Below, one piece after another: positions 8,545 to 17,373 of a DNA stretch of 41,394 nt. The notes below the pieces were generated by a model. That model was not told the origin of the DNA. It was given only the letters and a program-made list of their open reading frames with translations, and did not search any database. The stretch's first letter is position 1, and each line of letters opens with the position of its first letter. The stretch comes from CAZEAN01 sp964510225 (GTDB lineage: Bacteria; Planctomycetota; Planctomycetia; Isosphaerales; Isosphaeraceae): NCBI GenBank assembly GCA_964510225.1, contig CAZEAN010000051.1, positions 1-41,394 of the forward strand, written 5' to 3'. The translations under genes and the position numbers were made by a program.

Positions 8545-9615
8545 TTAAATTATCAAATCTAGTTCCGATTTACCCAAGGTGACTTGTTCCAGATTGAGGA
8601 GAATCTGCTTCCGGCGGAGCCCGCCGCCATAGCCGCCGAGGGCGCCGTCTTTGCGGACGACCCGATGGCACGGAATCACGATGCTGATTCGATTCAAGCC
8701 ATTGGCTCGACCCACAGCGCGGACGGCGTTCGGGTCTCCCAAAACGGTCGCGATGTCGTGGTACGATCGGGTCTCGCCGTAGGGGATCTCCCGCAAGGCC
8801 TGCCAGACCCGTTCTTGAAATGGCGAACCCGGGAAGATCAGGGGGACCGAGAAGCTCCGGAGATCACCCTCGAAATAGCGCATCAGTTCCTCCTTGAGCA
8901 GCTCCAGTTGCGCATTCGAGCCGGGAAGAATGGGGCACCGAAACCGCTCTCCGAGGGTCTTGAGTTGAGCTTCGAGCATCCGACGGTCATGAAACTCCAA
9001 GAGGCAGACTCCCTCGATCGTCGCTCCCGCCACCAACGGTCCGAGTGGACTCGGGACCCAATCGATGACGACGCAGTCGCGATCGTGACAGCTTCCTGGC
9101 GGGGCCCCGATCGATTGCCCGAACGCCTCGCGGAACCCGCTGAGGGATTCAAAACCGCTATTCAAGGCGGCCTGGTCCACGGAGGCTCCTGATCGGATCT
9201 CATGGAACGCTGCCGAAAGACGACGAGCGCGGGTATAGGCCAGAAACGTCATCCCGTAGTTGCGGAGAAAATAGCGCCGAACGGTCGCTGGATCGACACC
9301 CAATCCCCGGAGATCTTTTTCAGTGATCCGGATTGAAGGATTCGCTTCGACCTGAGCGATTAGATCGGTCGCCCAATCGGGTTGGTTTGTCGTCGCCATC
9401 GGTCGACAACGTTTACAAGGTCGATACCCAGCGAAAACAGCCTCTGCCGCACTCGAGAGGTATACCACGTTCGAGGGCAGGGGACTCCGCGCAGGGCAGT
9501 TGGGCCGGCAGAAAATTCCGGTCGTCCGGACACCGAGGAAGAAGATCCCGTCGTACGATGAATCCCGTCGCAGGTAGGCGGCTTCCATCTCGGCATTGGG
9601 GGGTAATTTGTTCAT
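8545..9615 (-). CDS. ada: Ada: methylphosphotriester/O6-methylguanine repair protein and regulator
   Basis: Bifunctional DNA alkylation repair protein and transcription activator. Domains in order: an N-terminal zinc domain with the four-cysteine set FCRPNC and CKRC (residues about 35-70), whose first Cys accepts a methyl group from phosphotriesters; an AraC-type helix-turn-helix at about 85-180; and a C-terminal O6-alkylguanine transferase domain ending in the active-site IPCHRV motif near residue 320. At 356 aa it matches E. coli Ada. The ATG at 9615 is preferred over a GTG at 9633; no strong ribosome site is visible. Family knowledge says methylated Ada activates its own promoter, so autoregulation from 9616-9838 is plausible, but I see no clear Ada box. 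It converges on ruvC. Confidence 0.93.
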   Translation of the reverse strand: MNKLPPNAEMEAAYLRRDSSYDGIFFLGVRTTGIFCRPNCPARSPLPSNVVYLSSAAEAVFAGYRPCKRCRPMATTNQPDWATDLIAQVEANPSIRITEKDLRGLGVDPATVRRYFLRNYGMTFLAYTRARRLSAAFHEIRSGASVDQAALNSGFESLSGFREAFGQSIGAPPGSCHDRDCVVIDWVPSPLGPLVAGATIEGVCLLEFHDRRMLEAQLKTLGERFRCPILPGSNAQLELLKEELMRYFEGDLRSFSVPLIFPGSPFQERVWQALREIPYGETRSYHDIATVLGDPNAVRAVGRANGLNRISIVIPCHRVVRKDGALGGYGGGLRRKQILLNLEQVTLGKSELDLII

Positions 9616-9838
9616 AACAACACCATAGCGCACGGGAGAATCGATCCTCCACCGATTTTCGGGCGCGGATCTTCGATGAGATCAGAAAACCAAGTCCTGA
9701 TCGTCAATTGGACCACGCTCCGAACCGAACTCGTCACTAGCGCGTACCTACAACCAAGCGAGGATCGCTAGAATTCAGTGATTCCAACCAATTACCCCTT
9801 GCGATTCTTTACGCTGCTCGAACCTCAGGGAACATCGG

Positions 9839-12799
9839 ATGCTGTCGATCATTATGCCGACCCCAGATCGGAATCCGATCGCCCCAACCCAAGTCGACCA
9901 AACATCAACAGGGCGTCTTTTTGTAATAAATATTCTGATCGTCACTGCTTTTTTGAGCTTAACATTTCTTCTTGGCGTATTTCCATTAAAAGATGTCGAC
10001 TTTTGGTGGCATCTCAAGACAGGCGATCTCATCCGTGCAACGGGTGAGATCCCGAAGAATGACCTCTACACCTTTACCGTGCCCGATCGTCCCTGGGTCG
10101 ACCTCCACTGGGGATTCCAAGTCCTCTTGAGTGCCGGCTATGACGTTGGAGGCGTTGTAGGGTTAAACGTTGCCAAGTGTGTGGTGACTACGGTCGCTAT
10201 ACTCTTGCTAATCACAGCGAAGCGAAAGGAGTGGCCGTACTGGGCGATGGTCACGGCCTGGCTCCCGGCCTTGGTGTTGCTCGGCGGTCGAATGTACATT
10301 CGACCTGAAACCATGACACTACTGTACCTCGCTGTCTTCCTCGCCATCCTCTTCCGATGGGAACAGTATCCTCGGCTCGGATTCCTACTCCCCATCATCC
10401 AGGTGCTCTGGGTCAACACTCAAGGCTTGTTTATCTTTGGTCCCTTCTTGATTGCGGTCGCCCTCCTGGCAGCAGCGACTCGACCCGGTGCCCTGGACCA
10501 GAGCCGTCGGAGCTGGTGGAAGTTAGCGTTGATCATCGCTGTCCTCGACGGGATCGCCTGCTTGGTCAATCCCTATGGCATCCGTGGTGCGTTCTTCCCA
10601 ATCACTGATCTTCTGCTCGGCACCATGAGCGACCCGATCTTCAAAGAGACGATTGCCGAACTGAGTTCGATTCCCAAATTCATCAACGATTCTGCCGGCT
10701 ATCTCCCCTTCATGCTCAAGCTCCATCTCGCGGTTGCCACACTCGGTGGGCTGAGCTTCGTCTTACCCTTGGCCTGGAGTCTCTCCGTCCGGATCAACGA
10801 TCAACGTTCTTCCCGATCGAAGAAGGAGCCCGAACCCGCTGAGGTGGCCAATCACCCAAAGAAAGCTCCGAAAGGGAAGGGGAAGCGGAAGAAGGCGAGC
10901 CAATCGAACAAGACCGCAGCAGACCCCGACAAGACAGAAACCACCTCTCAGTTCTCAGTTGATCTCTTTCGACTACTCATCTACCTCACGTTTACCGCCT
11001 TAAGTTGGACGGCGACCCGGAACAGTCATCAATTTGCTGCCGTGGTCGGTACGGTAACCGCCTGGAACTTTGGCGAGTGGGCAGCAGCCGTCCGTGCTCG
11101 AAAACTCCAGAAAACGGACGACCTCCACCAATCATACTGGCCACGCTGGCTCGCGTTGGTCGGAACCTCTGCACTGATCGTTTTCGTCGGATCGGGGACG
11201 CTCTACCATGTCGCCGAGGAAGAACGGACGGTTGCCCTCGGCGAAGAGCCCGCCTGGTTCCCCCATCGTGCGGTCGAATTTGCCGGTGATCAGACGGGCA
11301 AAGATCGCTTTCTCGGATTTCACGTCGGCCACAATGCACTCTTCCTCCATCAATTTGGTCCCGAGAAAAAAGTTTATGTCGATCCTAGGCTTGAGGTTAT
11401 GGGAGGAGCGCAGTATCGCAACTATATTGATTTGAGAGACGCACTGGATGGGACGGCTTGGATCAGCAAGCGTTATGGTGATGCTGGACTCTTCAACCAA
11501 GATGTGCGGTCTCGAGGAGCCTCTGAGGCCCGTCGCGCCTGGAAATCCACGCTCGATCAGGCAGGACGACCGGCTGTGTTGGTAGATCATGCTCATGCCG
11601 CGCGTCTGGGGCTTTCGTTCATGGATGATCCTGACTGGGTCTGTGTTTGGTTCGGACCGGTGGCGGCCGTTTTCCTGCATCGATCCGACGCCAACGCCGC
11701 TGGGCTCAACGAAGTCGATTTCCTCCGCTGGCACTTCGAAGGATTCGCCAATCCCATGATGCTTCCTCAGAGCCCCGCCGAGTGGCAGGCATCATCGGAG
11801 TCTTTGAGCAAATATATTCTTGAATTTTATCGCGGTCCGATCATTGTCCGGACCGATCGTGCACGGGAAATGACACCACTCGGTTTGAGCCACGCTCGGG
11901 AAGCGCATCGACAAAACCCGAAGCTGGCGGAACCGTTGGCGTTTGCAGCCGCACTCGAAATGACCCGCGACCCTCTCCTTCAATTAGCCGCACAATCAAC
12001 GAGTCCTCTTCGGCGCAACTACAATCAGTTTGACCCAATCGCCGATCTTCCGGGGGCTCGAGCAATCTTCCACGCGCGAAGAGCACTCGAGCGGAACCGA
12101 GATCTACCCACGGCTCTTACATCGATTGTGGAAGAACTCAAGGCCCGAGGGATCGACGATGCGGTCCTCCCCTTTCTTGAACGGTCAGCCTCACGTGCAC
12201 CGCGGTCACCCAGCCAAGCGAGCCAGCAACCGATGATACAAGCCCAGTTCGAAGAACTCCGCGAACGGCTTGCCAGAAGCCCCACAATCGACACAAGCAA
12301 TGGTGGTCAAATCCAGAAGAGTGTTGCTGAATTACTCCGGCTCGGACGGGTCAAGCAAGCGGTAGAATTGCTCGAAGCTGAGTATCCGATCCGTCAGCGC
12401 GACGATCCGACCGCGTTACTTATCGCAAGACTCCGGCTCCACCTCGGCCAACCGCTGGAAGCTCGGGCTTCACTGGCTTCGATCAACAACCCGACCGATC
12501 CAGTAGACGTCGATCTCCTTCTCGGCCTCACCTACATCGTCGAGGATGATCTGGAACGTGCTGCAGCGACCTTCCGAAATCTCTTGGAGGGTGCACCCGA
12601 GCATTTCGAAGGACTCTACAGTCTTGCTCTGGTGGAGTATGACGCCGGTCGTGCCTCTGGCGCCTTCGAAGCCGCCAAGAAGGCTATGACCTACGCTCCG
12701 ACAACTATTGGGCGGCTCAGTGCTCAAGCAATAGCAGCAGTCTCAGAGCGGTTTACACATTCATCAATCAATCTTGAAGACGTCCCTACAAGCAACTAG
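9839..12799 (+). CDS. Large multi-pass membrane protein with C-terminal TPR region
   Basis: A 986-aa protein. Residues about 25-330 contain many hydrophobic helices, and the early VDFWWHLKTGD motif resembles planctomycete integral membrane proteins related to glycosyltransferase-type (GT-C-like) proteins. A Lys/Pro-rich cytoplasmic linker follows at about 340-375, then more helices to about 475, then a soluble domain at about 480-680. The C-terminus (about 690-970) is helical with repeated A-x-x-x-L-L-x-x-x-P patterns typical of tetratricopeptide repeats. The start at 9839 is supported by AGGGAA nine bases upstream; an ATG five codons later is an alternative. A glycosyltransferase role is only a guess from the topology and the early Asp. 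It faces a di-haem cytochrome gene tail to tail. Confidence 0.8.
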   Translation: MLSIIMPTPDRNPIAPTQVDQTSTGRLFVINILIVTAFLSLTFLLGVFPLKDVDFWWHLKTGDLIRATGEIPKNDLYTFTVPDRPWVDLHWGFQVLLSAGYDVGGVVGLNVAKCVVTTVAILLLITAKRKEWPYWAMVTAWLPALVLLGGRMYIRPETMTLLYLAVFLAILFRWEQYPRLGFLLPIIQVLWVNTQGLFIFGPFLIAVALLAAATRPGALDQSRRSWWKLALIIAVLDGIACLVNPYGIRGAFFPITDLLLGTMSDPIFKETIAELSSIPKFINDSAGYLPFMLKLHLAVATLGGLSFVLPLAWSLSVRINDQRSSRSKKEPEPAEVANHPKKAPKGKGKRKKASQSNKTAADPDKTETTSQFSVDLFRLLIYLTFTALSWTATRNSHQFAAVVGTVTAWNFGEWAAAVRARKLQKTDDLHQSYWPRWLALVGTSALIVFVGSGTLYHVAEEERTVALGEEPAWFPHRAVEFAGDQTGKDRFLGFHVGHNALFLHQFGPEKKVYVDPRLEVMGGAQYRNYIDLRDALDGTAWISKRYGDAGLFNQDVRSRGASEARRAWKSTLDQAGRPAVLVDHAHAARLGLSFMDDPDWVCVWFGPVAAVFLHRSDANAAGLNEVDFLRWHFEGFANPMMLPQSPAEWQASSESLSKYILEFYRGPIIVRTDRAREMTPLGLSHAREAHRQNPKLAEPLAFAAALEMTRDPLLQLAAQSTSPLRRNYNQFDPIADLPGARAIFHARRALERNRDLPTALTSIVEELKARGIDDAVLPFLERSASRAPRSPSQASQQPMIQAQFEELRERLARSPTIDTSNGGQIQKSVAELLRLGRVKQAVELLEAEYPIRQRDDPTALLIARLRLHLGQPLEARASLASINNPTDPVDVDLLLGLTYIVEDDLERAAATFRNLLEGAPEHFEGLYSLALVEYDAGRASGAFEAAKKAMTYAPTTIGRLSAQAIAAVSERFTHSSINLEDVPTSN

Positions 12800-12828
12800 T
12801 CAGCAACGAGCACTTAAGAATGATTGCA

Positions 12829-12871
12829 ACAGCCCCTTCATCCGCAAATCAAAGAAGGAAGGAGGGGCTGT
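12829..12871. terminator. Inverted repeat between convergent genes, possible bidirectional terminator
   Basis: A perfect 9-bp inverted repeat (ACAGCCCCT at 12829-12837, AGGGGCTGT at 12863-12871) with a 25-base loop lies between the convergent stop codons. The loop is long and there is no clean T-run on either side, so intrinsic termination is plausible but unproven. Confidence 0.35.
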
Positions 12872-12885
12872 CGACCATCAAATGC

Positions 12886-14235
12886 TTAGTAATCTGAGGA
12901 GGCGAGTGTTGTACCTTCGTCACTTGTGGTTGTGGGAATCGGAGCAGGTGCAACATTACTCGGGGCACGGAGGGTGTTCAGGAAGGCAACGATCCCCTCT
13001 TGATCGGATTGACTGAGGGCTTCGAAGGCTTCCTTGATCGGTGAGGCATCACCTTCGTGTCGAAGGATCGCGGATCGGAGGTTCGGCGACGCTCCATCAT
13101 GAAAGTAGGGCGCCGAGTCAGCAACACCCCAAAGAGGTGGTGTCTTCCACTCGTCGGCGTCAGGATGCTCACGAGGGATCGGAACATCGGGAAGCGTCTC
13201 GCCCCGATAGCCTGGGGCATCACGGTCAACTAAGCGATGAAGTAAGAAATCACTGTAGATCCCCTCCACTCCACCGACATCCGGTACGTGGCAGATCGCA
13301 CAACCGATCGCACTAAAGAGATATTCACCACGCTCGGCATGTTGCCGTTCAGCGGGGTCGTCGGGAAGGCGGCGTTCGGGAGTGGGTAAGGTATCGACGA
13401 ACGCAACGAGCGATCCAAACTGCCGACGATCGAGGTCTGGAGCAACGTCGGGATACTCAAAGTCAACTCGAGGTGTTGCTTGGGGGAGTTTCGGGTTGCC
13501 AAGACCGATCTCGTTAGCACAGGCAGCCGCAACAAATTCCTCGAGGGTCGCAAACTGGGCCTTCCAGCCAAATCGACCGACCCTCCCATCAGGCAACACA
13601 CGATAACGGCCGGGAGACATTGTGGTGAAGTCAGACTGCAGTTCGCGGCCAATGGAATCCAGCATGAGGCTAATATTGCCTCGGACGATCGCTCGACTCG
13701 AAATCCGATCGATCCAACCGGCACCGAAGAGTGCAGTGGCATTGATCGACTCTGTTCGGAGTGGGTCGAAATCGCGGGTCAAGACATAGCAACCGGTGTC
13801 GACCTGAATCGCATCTTCTAACACTGGGAACATCGATCGGAGATCAGCAGTGCTTTCAAGGAGTCGATTCGCCACCGCATACTTGTGAATCAGACCACTC
13901 TCAATGGAGGATCGTTCAAAGGTCGGGAGTGCTTCGAACGAAGTGACGTTATGCTCGGTGCCACCGCCACCGCCAACACCACCTTGAAAGTGGCAAGCGA
14001 CACAGGACTGGGCATTGAAGACCGGTCCTAAGCCATCACCATTAGCCAACTCATCATGGGGTGACCAGTCGTGCACAAACAGCTCGCGACCTTCTTCGAT
14101 CCGACCCGCACTGGCGCGAGGCCCCCATACGACTGGAACATCCGGCATCGCCACCCAAGCCACGACGATCGCCGCGAACGCCCAGAGTCCGAATGCCACA
14201 CGTCGACGCCCTCTCGTCAATCCACTCTCGTGCAT
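12886..14235 (-). CDS. Di-haem c-type cytochrome (DUF1111 / thiol oxidoreductase-like)
   Basis: A periplasmic di-haem protein, about 449 aa. An N-terminal signal/anchor helix (about residues 13-30) is followed by two CxxCH haem-binding motifs: CVACH at about 90 in the N-terminal domain, and CAICH in the C-terminal cytochrome c domain near residue 325. The glycine-rich GGVGGGGG after the first haem and the late APYFHDGAS motif with a distal His are typical of the DUF1111 family, which is related to di-haem peroxidases. Substrate is unknown. The ATG at 14235 is preceded by AAGGGAG; the frame extends to 14307 without homology. The C-terminal tail is Thr/Ser/Pro-rich. It is divergent from the broken GyrB-like gene, with a 206-bp shared upstream region. 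Confidence 0.88.
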   Translation of the reverse strand: MHESGLTRGRRRVAFGLWAFAAIVVAWVAMPDVPVVWGPRASAGRIEEGRELFVHDWSPHDELANGDGLGPVFNAQSCVACHFQGGVGGGGGTEHNVTSFEALPTFERSSIESGLIHKYAVANRLLESTADLRSMFPVLEDAIQVDTGCYVLTRDFDPLRTESINATALFGAGWIDRISSRAIVRGNISLMLDSIGRELQSDFTTMSPGRYRVLPDGRVGRFGWKAQFATLEEFVAAACANEIGLGNPKLPQATPRVDFEYPDVAPDLDRRQFGSLVAFVDTLPTPERRLPDDPAERQHAERGEYLFSAIGCAICHVPDVGGVEGIYSDFLLHRLVDRDAPGYRGETLPDVPIPREHPDADEWKTPPLWGVADSAPYFHDGASPNLRSAILRHEGDASPIKEAFEALSQSDQEGIVAFLNTLRAPSNVAPAPIPTTTSDEGTTLASSDY

Positions 14236-14441
14236 CGCATGCTCCCTTCGATCCGTCGGCGCTGACCTCGACAATTTGATCTGCTCCGCCTCCTCCGAAT
14301 CCCCCAACTACTCTGACAAGTGTAAAAACCAAGTCATAGAATCTCAAGTCAGAATGCCCAGGACAAGTTTTGGTAGGATCGTTTGCCGGCCTTGAAGAAT
14401 CTGCAAAGCATTCATTGCTTAAGACTTAAAGAGATTTCCTG

Positions 14442-15482
14442 ATGATCAACCGCGACTTGTCCCCGATCGAACTGATCCGGAAGAGGCCGGGTATGTATAT
14501 CGGTAGCACCGATTTCTTTGGGTTCATTCACTATCTTGTCGACGCCGTAAACCTTCAGCTTGAAGCAAGCCCAACCTATGTGTCGCTTGAGATGGCTGAT
14601 GGTTGGTTCACCATCGAATCGGACGTAGACCTTCAGCTCGAGGAAGCTGTAGATGGGAAGCTCAGCCCATTCGAACTCCAAGTAGAACGAACCGGGAAGA
14701 CTCGAGGGTGGGGGCTCAACGGTGTGGTCTTGGCTGCGCTCTCCAGTCGATTGGAGGTCAAAGCTGTCTCCGGTTAAGAACGCTGGCAGTACATCTCGAA
14801 CAGTGGGGACCGTGAGCTTCTGCAACGCACCGAGGGAGTTGAAACAGCACCATTCAGTCGACTTCGGTTCACCCCCGATCAGGAGATCCTCAGTGTTCAA
14901 CCCGTGACGTTTGGGAATTTCCAGAGTTACTTCAGACGGCTCAGCTTCCTCAACGAGGGTATCCGCTTCTCCGTCTCTTCGGGCAATCGTCGCGAAAAAT
15001 TCTGTGCCTCGGCAGGGATTCAAGAAATGTTTCACAACCTCACTTGCTGTCATCAATTGGTTCATGATCCGATCCACTTTCGAGTCTCCGAAGCTGATCT
15101 CGATCTGGAACTGATCTTTGCCTTCCAGAGTGTGGCTCAAGATTGGTTAACCGCGTTTGTGAATAAGGGACGTGCTGTCGAAGGCGGGACGCATGAACAA
15201 GGCCTGAAAGCGGGACTTAATGCGATCCGGAAGAAATTCAGGAAGGAGGGTCAAGTGAAAGGTACTGAGAACGGGATCATCGCCTTGCTGTCCCTCCATT
15301 CACCAGCAGTCGTATGGGAAGGCTGTACGAAGTCGAAAATCAGAAATCCTGAGTTGAGGTGGATCGTCAGACGTCTGGTGATTCAGCACACGCTGAACTG
15401 GCTCCAGCAACGCCCAGACGTCCTCCAAGATCTCCACAACATGACCGTCTTTACCTTTCCGGACTCTTGGTGGGATCGTTGA
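14442..15482 (+). pseudogene. GyrB-like ATPase-domain protein interrupted by an in-frame TAA
   Basis: Two open stretches (14442-14774 and 14778-15482) are in the same frame, separated only by a TAA at 14775-14777. Read through, they give about 346 residues resembling the N-terminal half of gyrase B. RKRPGMYIGST opens the protein, GWGLNGVVLAALSSRLEV matches the ATP-lid helix region, FSFLN-like SFLNEG precedes the transducer domain, and FVNKGRAVEGGTHEQG matches the transducer motif. There is no TOPRIM or C-terminal domain. The Bergerat-fold residues expected after the first motif (the E-x-x-x-N helix and the DNGRGIP loop) are missing, so even the intact protein would probably not hydrolyse ATP. 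Possibilities are a decaying paralogue, a sequencing error or stop-codon readthrough. A long antisense frame over the same stretch has no recognisable content. Confidence 0.65.
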
Positions 15483-15718
15483 GTGTCATCGGCACAAGGG
15501 TCAACGCGATTGGCCTCTCGGTTGATGCTGGATTCTGCGGAAAATTTCGGGGGCCAAGTGCGGTCACGAGGATTGGGGTAGGGCGTAGGAACAATAGAGC
15601 TTAGCTCATGAAGATATCGGCTCACTTTTGTGGATGGCGGTTTTCTCTTGATTGTGGTTGAAGAAACTGAATTGATCAGGATTGCCGCATTATCATTTAA
15701 TTTTGCAGAGAAATATCA

Positions 15719-16618
15719 ATGACTCCGTTTCAATTTGTGCAGCAGTACCACAAGTTGGTGGTTCATGATCCGCGCTTGAAGCTCAACTGTTCTATCAATG
15801 TGCAACGGTACATTTCCGGGATGCCGTCGGAAGGACGCCGGGAGTACGAGAGAATCCTCAGCAGGATCGCGATCCGGCACCTCAAACTCGGGTTTATTCG
15901 GGATATTCCGACTTGGTTCAAGATTCCGAACTCGGATGAGATGGATCCTCACGAGGAATTCTCAAAGCCGGGGCTCCGTCGGGCGTTTGGCGGTCGAGCT
16001 TCGCCGGATGAACTCCGAGACGCCCTTCGATTGGCGCGGCTTGTGGACAGATGCACTTCCGGTGGTGCCACCGATTATGCCCAGAAGTGGTTCGGGCTTG
16101 ATTGCAATGCATTTGTAGGGAACTACCAAGGGATTACTCCTTCAGCTTCGATTGCTTCCTATGTCAAAGGCTACGGCCAAGGGAAGATCAAAGGAGCGAC
16201 CAACGACATTTACTTGGTCCGCGAACTCCTTCCGTTACCACCGGTCGAGAAGGTCGAGGATATTGTCGCTGGTACAGTGATTGTGACTTACCGGCCTGAC
16301 AAGGTCACCAGCTACGGCAATCATTGGGGACACATTGGGTTGGTCGATTCGTTTCAGGCCGGCACTTCCCCCTCCAAGAAGTTCCTCAAGATTGTGGAGT
16401 GGGGCCGCAAGGGTGGCGTCGGTGCTCACGTCGACGGACCCAAGGAGATCAAACTCCTTCACGAGGATCTCAGTAGCACCATCAATACCCACCGAGGCAA
16501 GAAACTCTTCGCCTTCTGGGACAAGAATGGCAAGGACCTCCGGATCTTCCTCGATGCCTCACGCTGGGACCACATCAGCCACCGTGGATGGCACATCGGC
16601 ACCACTTATGAGACTTAA
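15719..16618 (+). CDS. Hypothetical protein with possible Cys/His hydrolase core
   Basis: A 299-aa protein I cannot assign to a named family. The middle contains FGLDCNAFVGNY at about 125-136 and NHWGHIGLVDSF at about 200-211. That Cys-then-His order, with a beta strand after the His, resembles NlpC/P60 or CHAP-type cysteine peptidases and amidases. There is no signal peptide or membrane helix, so it would act in the cytoplasm or be exported another way. The start at 15719 has only a weak ribosome site. It follows the broken GyrB-like gene by about 240 bp. Within that gap I see no further gene, only AT-richer sequence just before the start that could carry a promoter. Confidence 0.55.
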   Translation: MTPFQFVQQYHKLVVHDPRLKLNCSINVQRYISGMPSEGRREYERILSRIAIRHLKLGFIRDIPTWFKIPNSDEMDPHEEFSKPGLRRAFGGRASPDELRDALRLARLVDRCTSGGATDYAQKWFGLDCNAFVGNYQGITPSASIASYVKGYGQGKIKGATNDIYLVRELLPLPPVEKVEDIVAGTVIVTYRPDKVTSYGNHWGHIGLVDSFQAGTSPSKKFLKIVEWGRKGGVGAHVDGPKEIKLLHEDLSSTINTHRGKKLFAFWDKNGKDLRIFLDASRWDHISHRGWHIGTTYET

Positions 16619-16965
16619 GCTTCCGTGTTGGTGGCCCACCAGACCTCTTCCCCTAGAAGTCCTCTTTATAGGATCTCTCCATAGATGCCGCCAAAGATAG
16701 CAAGCGTGGAGATGAAAGAAGCAGCTCGAGTTGATTGACGAACGACTCAAATTCAATCAACTTGAGCTTTACGCCATCACGTTGCCTCCCACTCCCTGAA
16801 TCTAAGCTAGTTACTGTTTGGAAAAGAACGTAGAGCGCATCGACCTGACACTTGTAGTCGGATAGCGTATTGCCCGGAAATCGGGAGAAAAAATGACTGA
16901 ACTGTCCTCCGAGCACGATGCTGTAGCTAACGTCGAGACTTCCATTGGATCAACTCCCATGCTAA
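16619..16965. other. Intergenic stretch without a supported gene
   Basis: No convincing gene, RNA or repeat is visible in these 347 bp. A minus-strand frame of 87 codons at 16653-16916 has no recognisable motif, no ribosome site and no partner gene. Confidence 0.5.
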
Positions 16966-17290
16966 TTGTGTCTATCAAATGATCAAGTAACTATGTTCGT
17001 TGACACCCTCATCGCTTCTGAACCACGAGCATTAATACTCCGCGAGACCAATGATGAAGCGTTCAGGATTTTTGAGCAGGGACTACTGGCTGCATTGAAC
17101 CCGGTGGGGCCAATCGAACGGCTGCTGGCAGAGCGGGTTGTGCTGGCGGCGTCGAGACTTCGGCAAGCGGCGCTCTCGGAAGAGAACGTTCAGCCGGGCG
17201 ATCCAGCGTGGTGTCGATTCCAAGCGCTCGCGGATCGGAACTTCCGAGACGCATTGAAGGCGTGGGAACGCCGTCGACAGCAGAATTCAC
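16966..17290 (+). pseudogene. Remnant of a planctomycete-type conserved hypothetical
   Basis: From a TTG at 16966 the frame encodes about 108 residues that look like a protein-derived sequence. ALNPVGPIERLLAERVVLAA followed by SRLRQAAL resembles a short conserved hypothetical common in Planctomycetota, often found in multiple copies near mobile genes. The usual N-terminal Asn-Ala-x-x-His-Gly-Leu segment is absent. There is no stop codon after the homologous part: the frame runs on through the sat-cysC terminator and, antisense, through most of sat-cysC to 19230, which argues that the original 3' end was lost. I therefore call a remnant; the family name is a recollection of a pattern. Confidence 0.35.
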
Positions 17291-17304
17291 CAGCGGTTAA
17301 GAAC

Positions 17305-17337
17305 AAAAAAAGCACTGACGGGAAAGCCCGCCAGTGC
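17305..17337 (-). terminator. Rho-independent terminator of sat-cysC
   Basis: On the minus strand a hairpin with arms at 17327-17337 and 17312-17322 (GCACTG and CGGG blocks pairing around one mismatch) and a four-base loop is followed directly by seven Ts (17311-17305). This is a textbook intrinsic terminator about 37 bp after the sat-cysC stop codon. Confidence 0.9.
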
Positions 17338-17373
17338 CTTCGAAACATTCGGACTGAGTCAGATCAAGAACGA

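Noticed and set aside
14412..15140. A 242-codon minus-strand frame opposite the GyrB-like gene.
   Set aside because: No motif or homology is visible, and the plus strand carries clear GyrB signatures on both sides of the stop.
16653..16916. An 87-codon minus-strand frame in the gap after the Cys/His protein.
   Set aside because: It has no ribosome site, no motif and no conserved neighbour.
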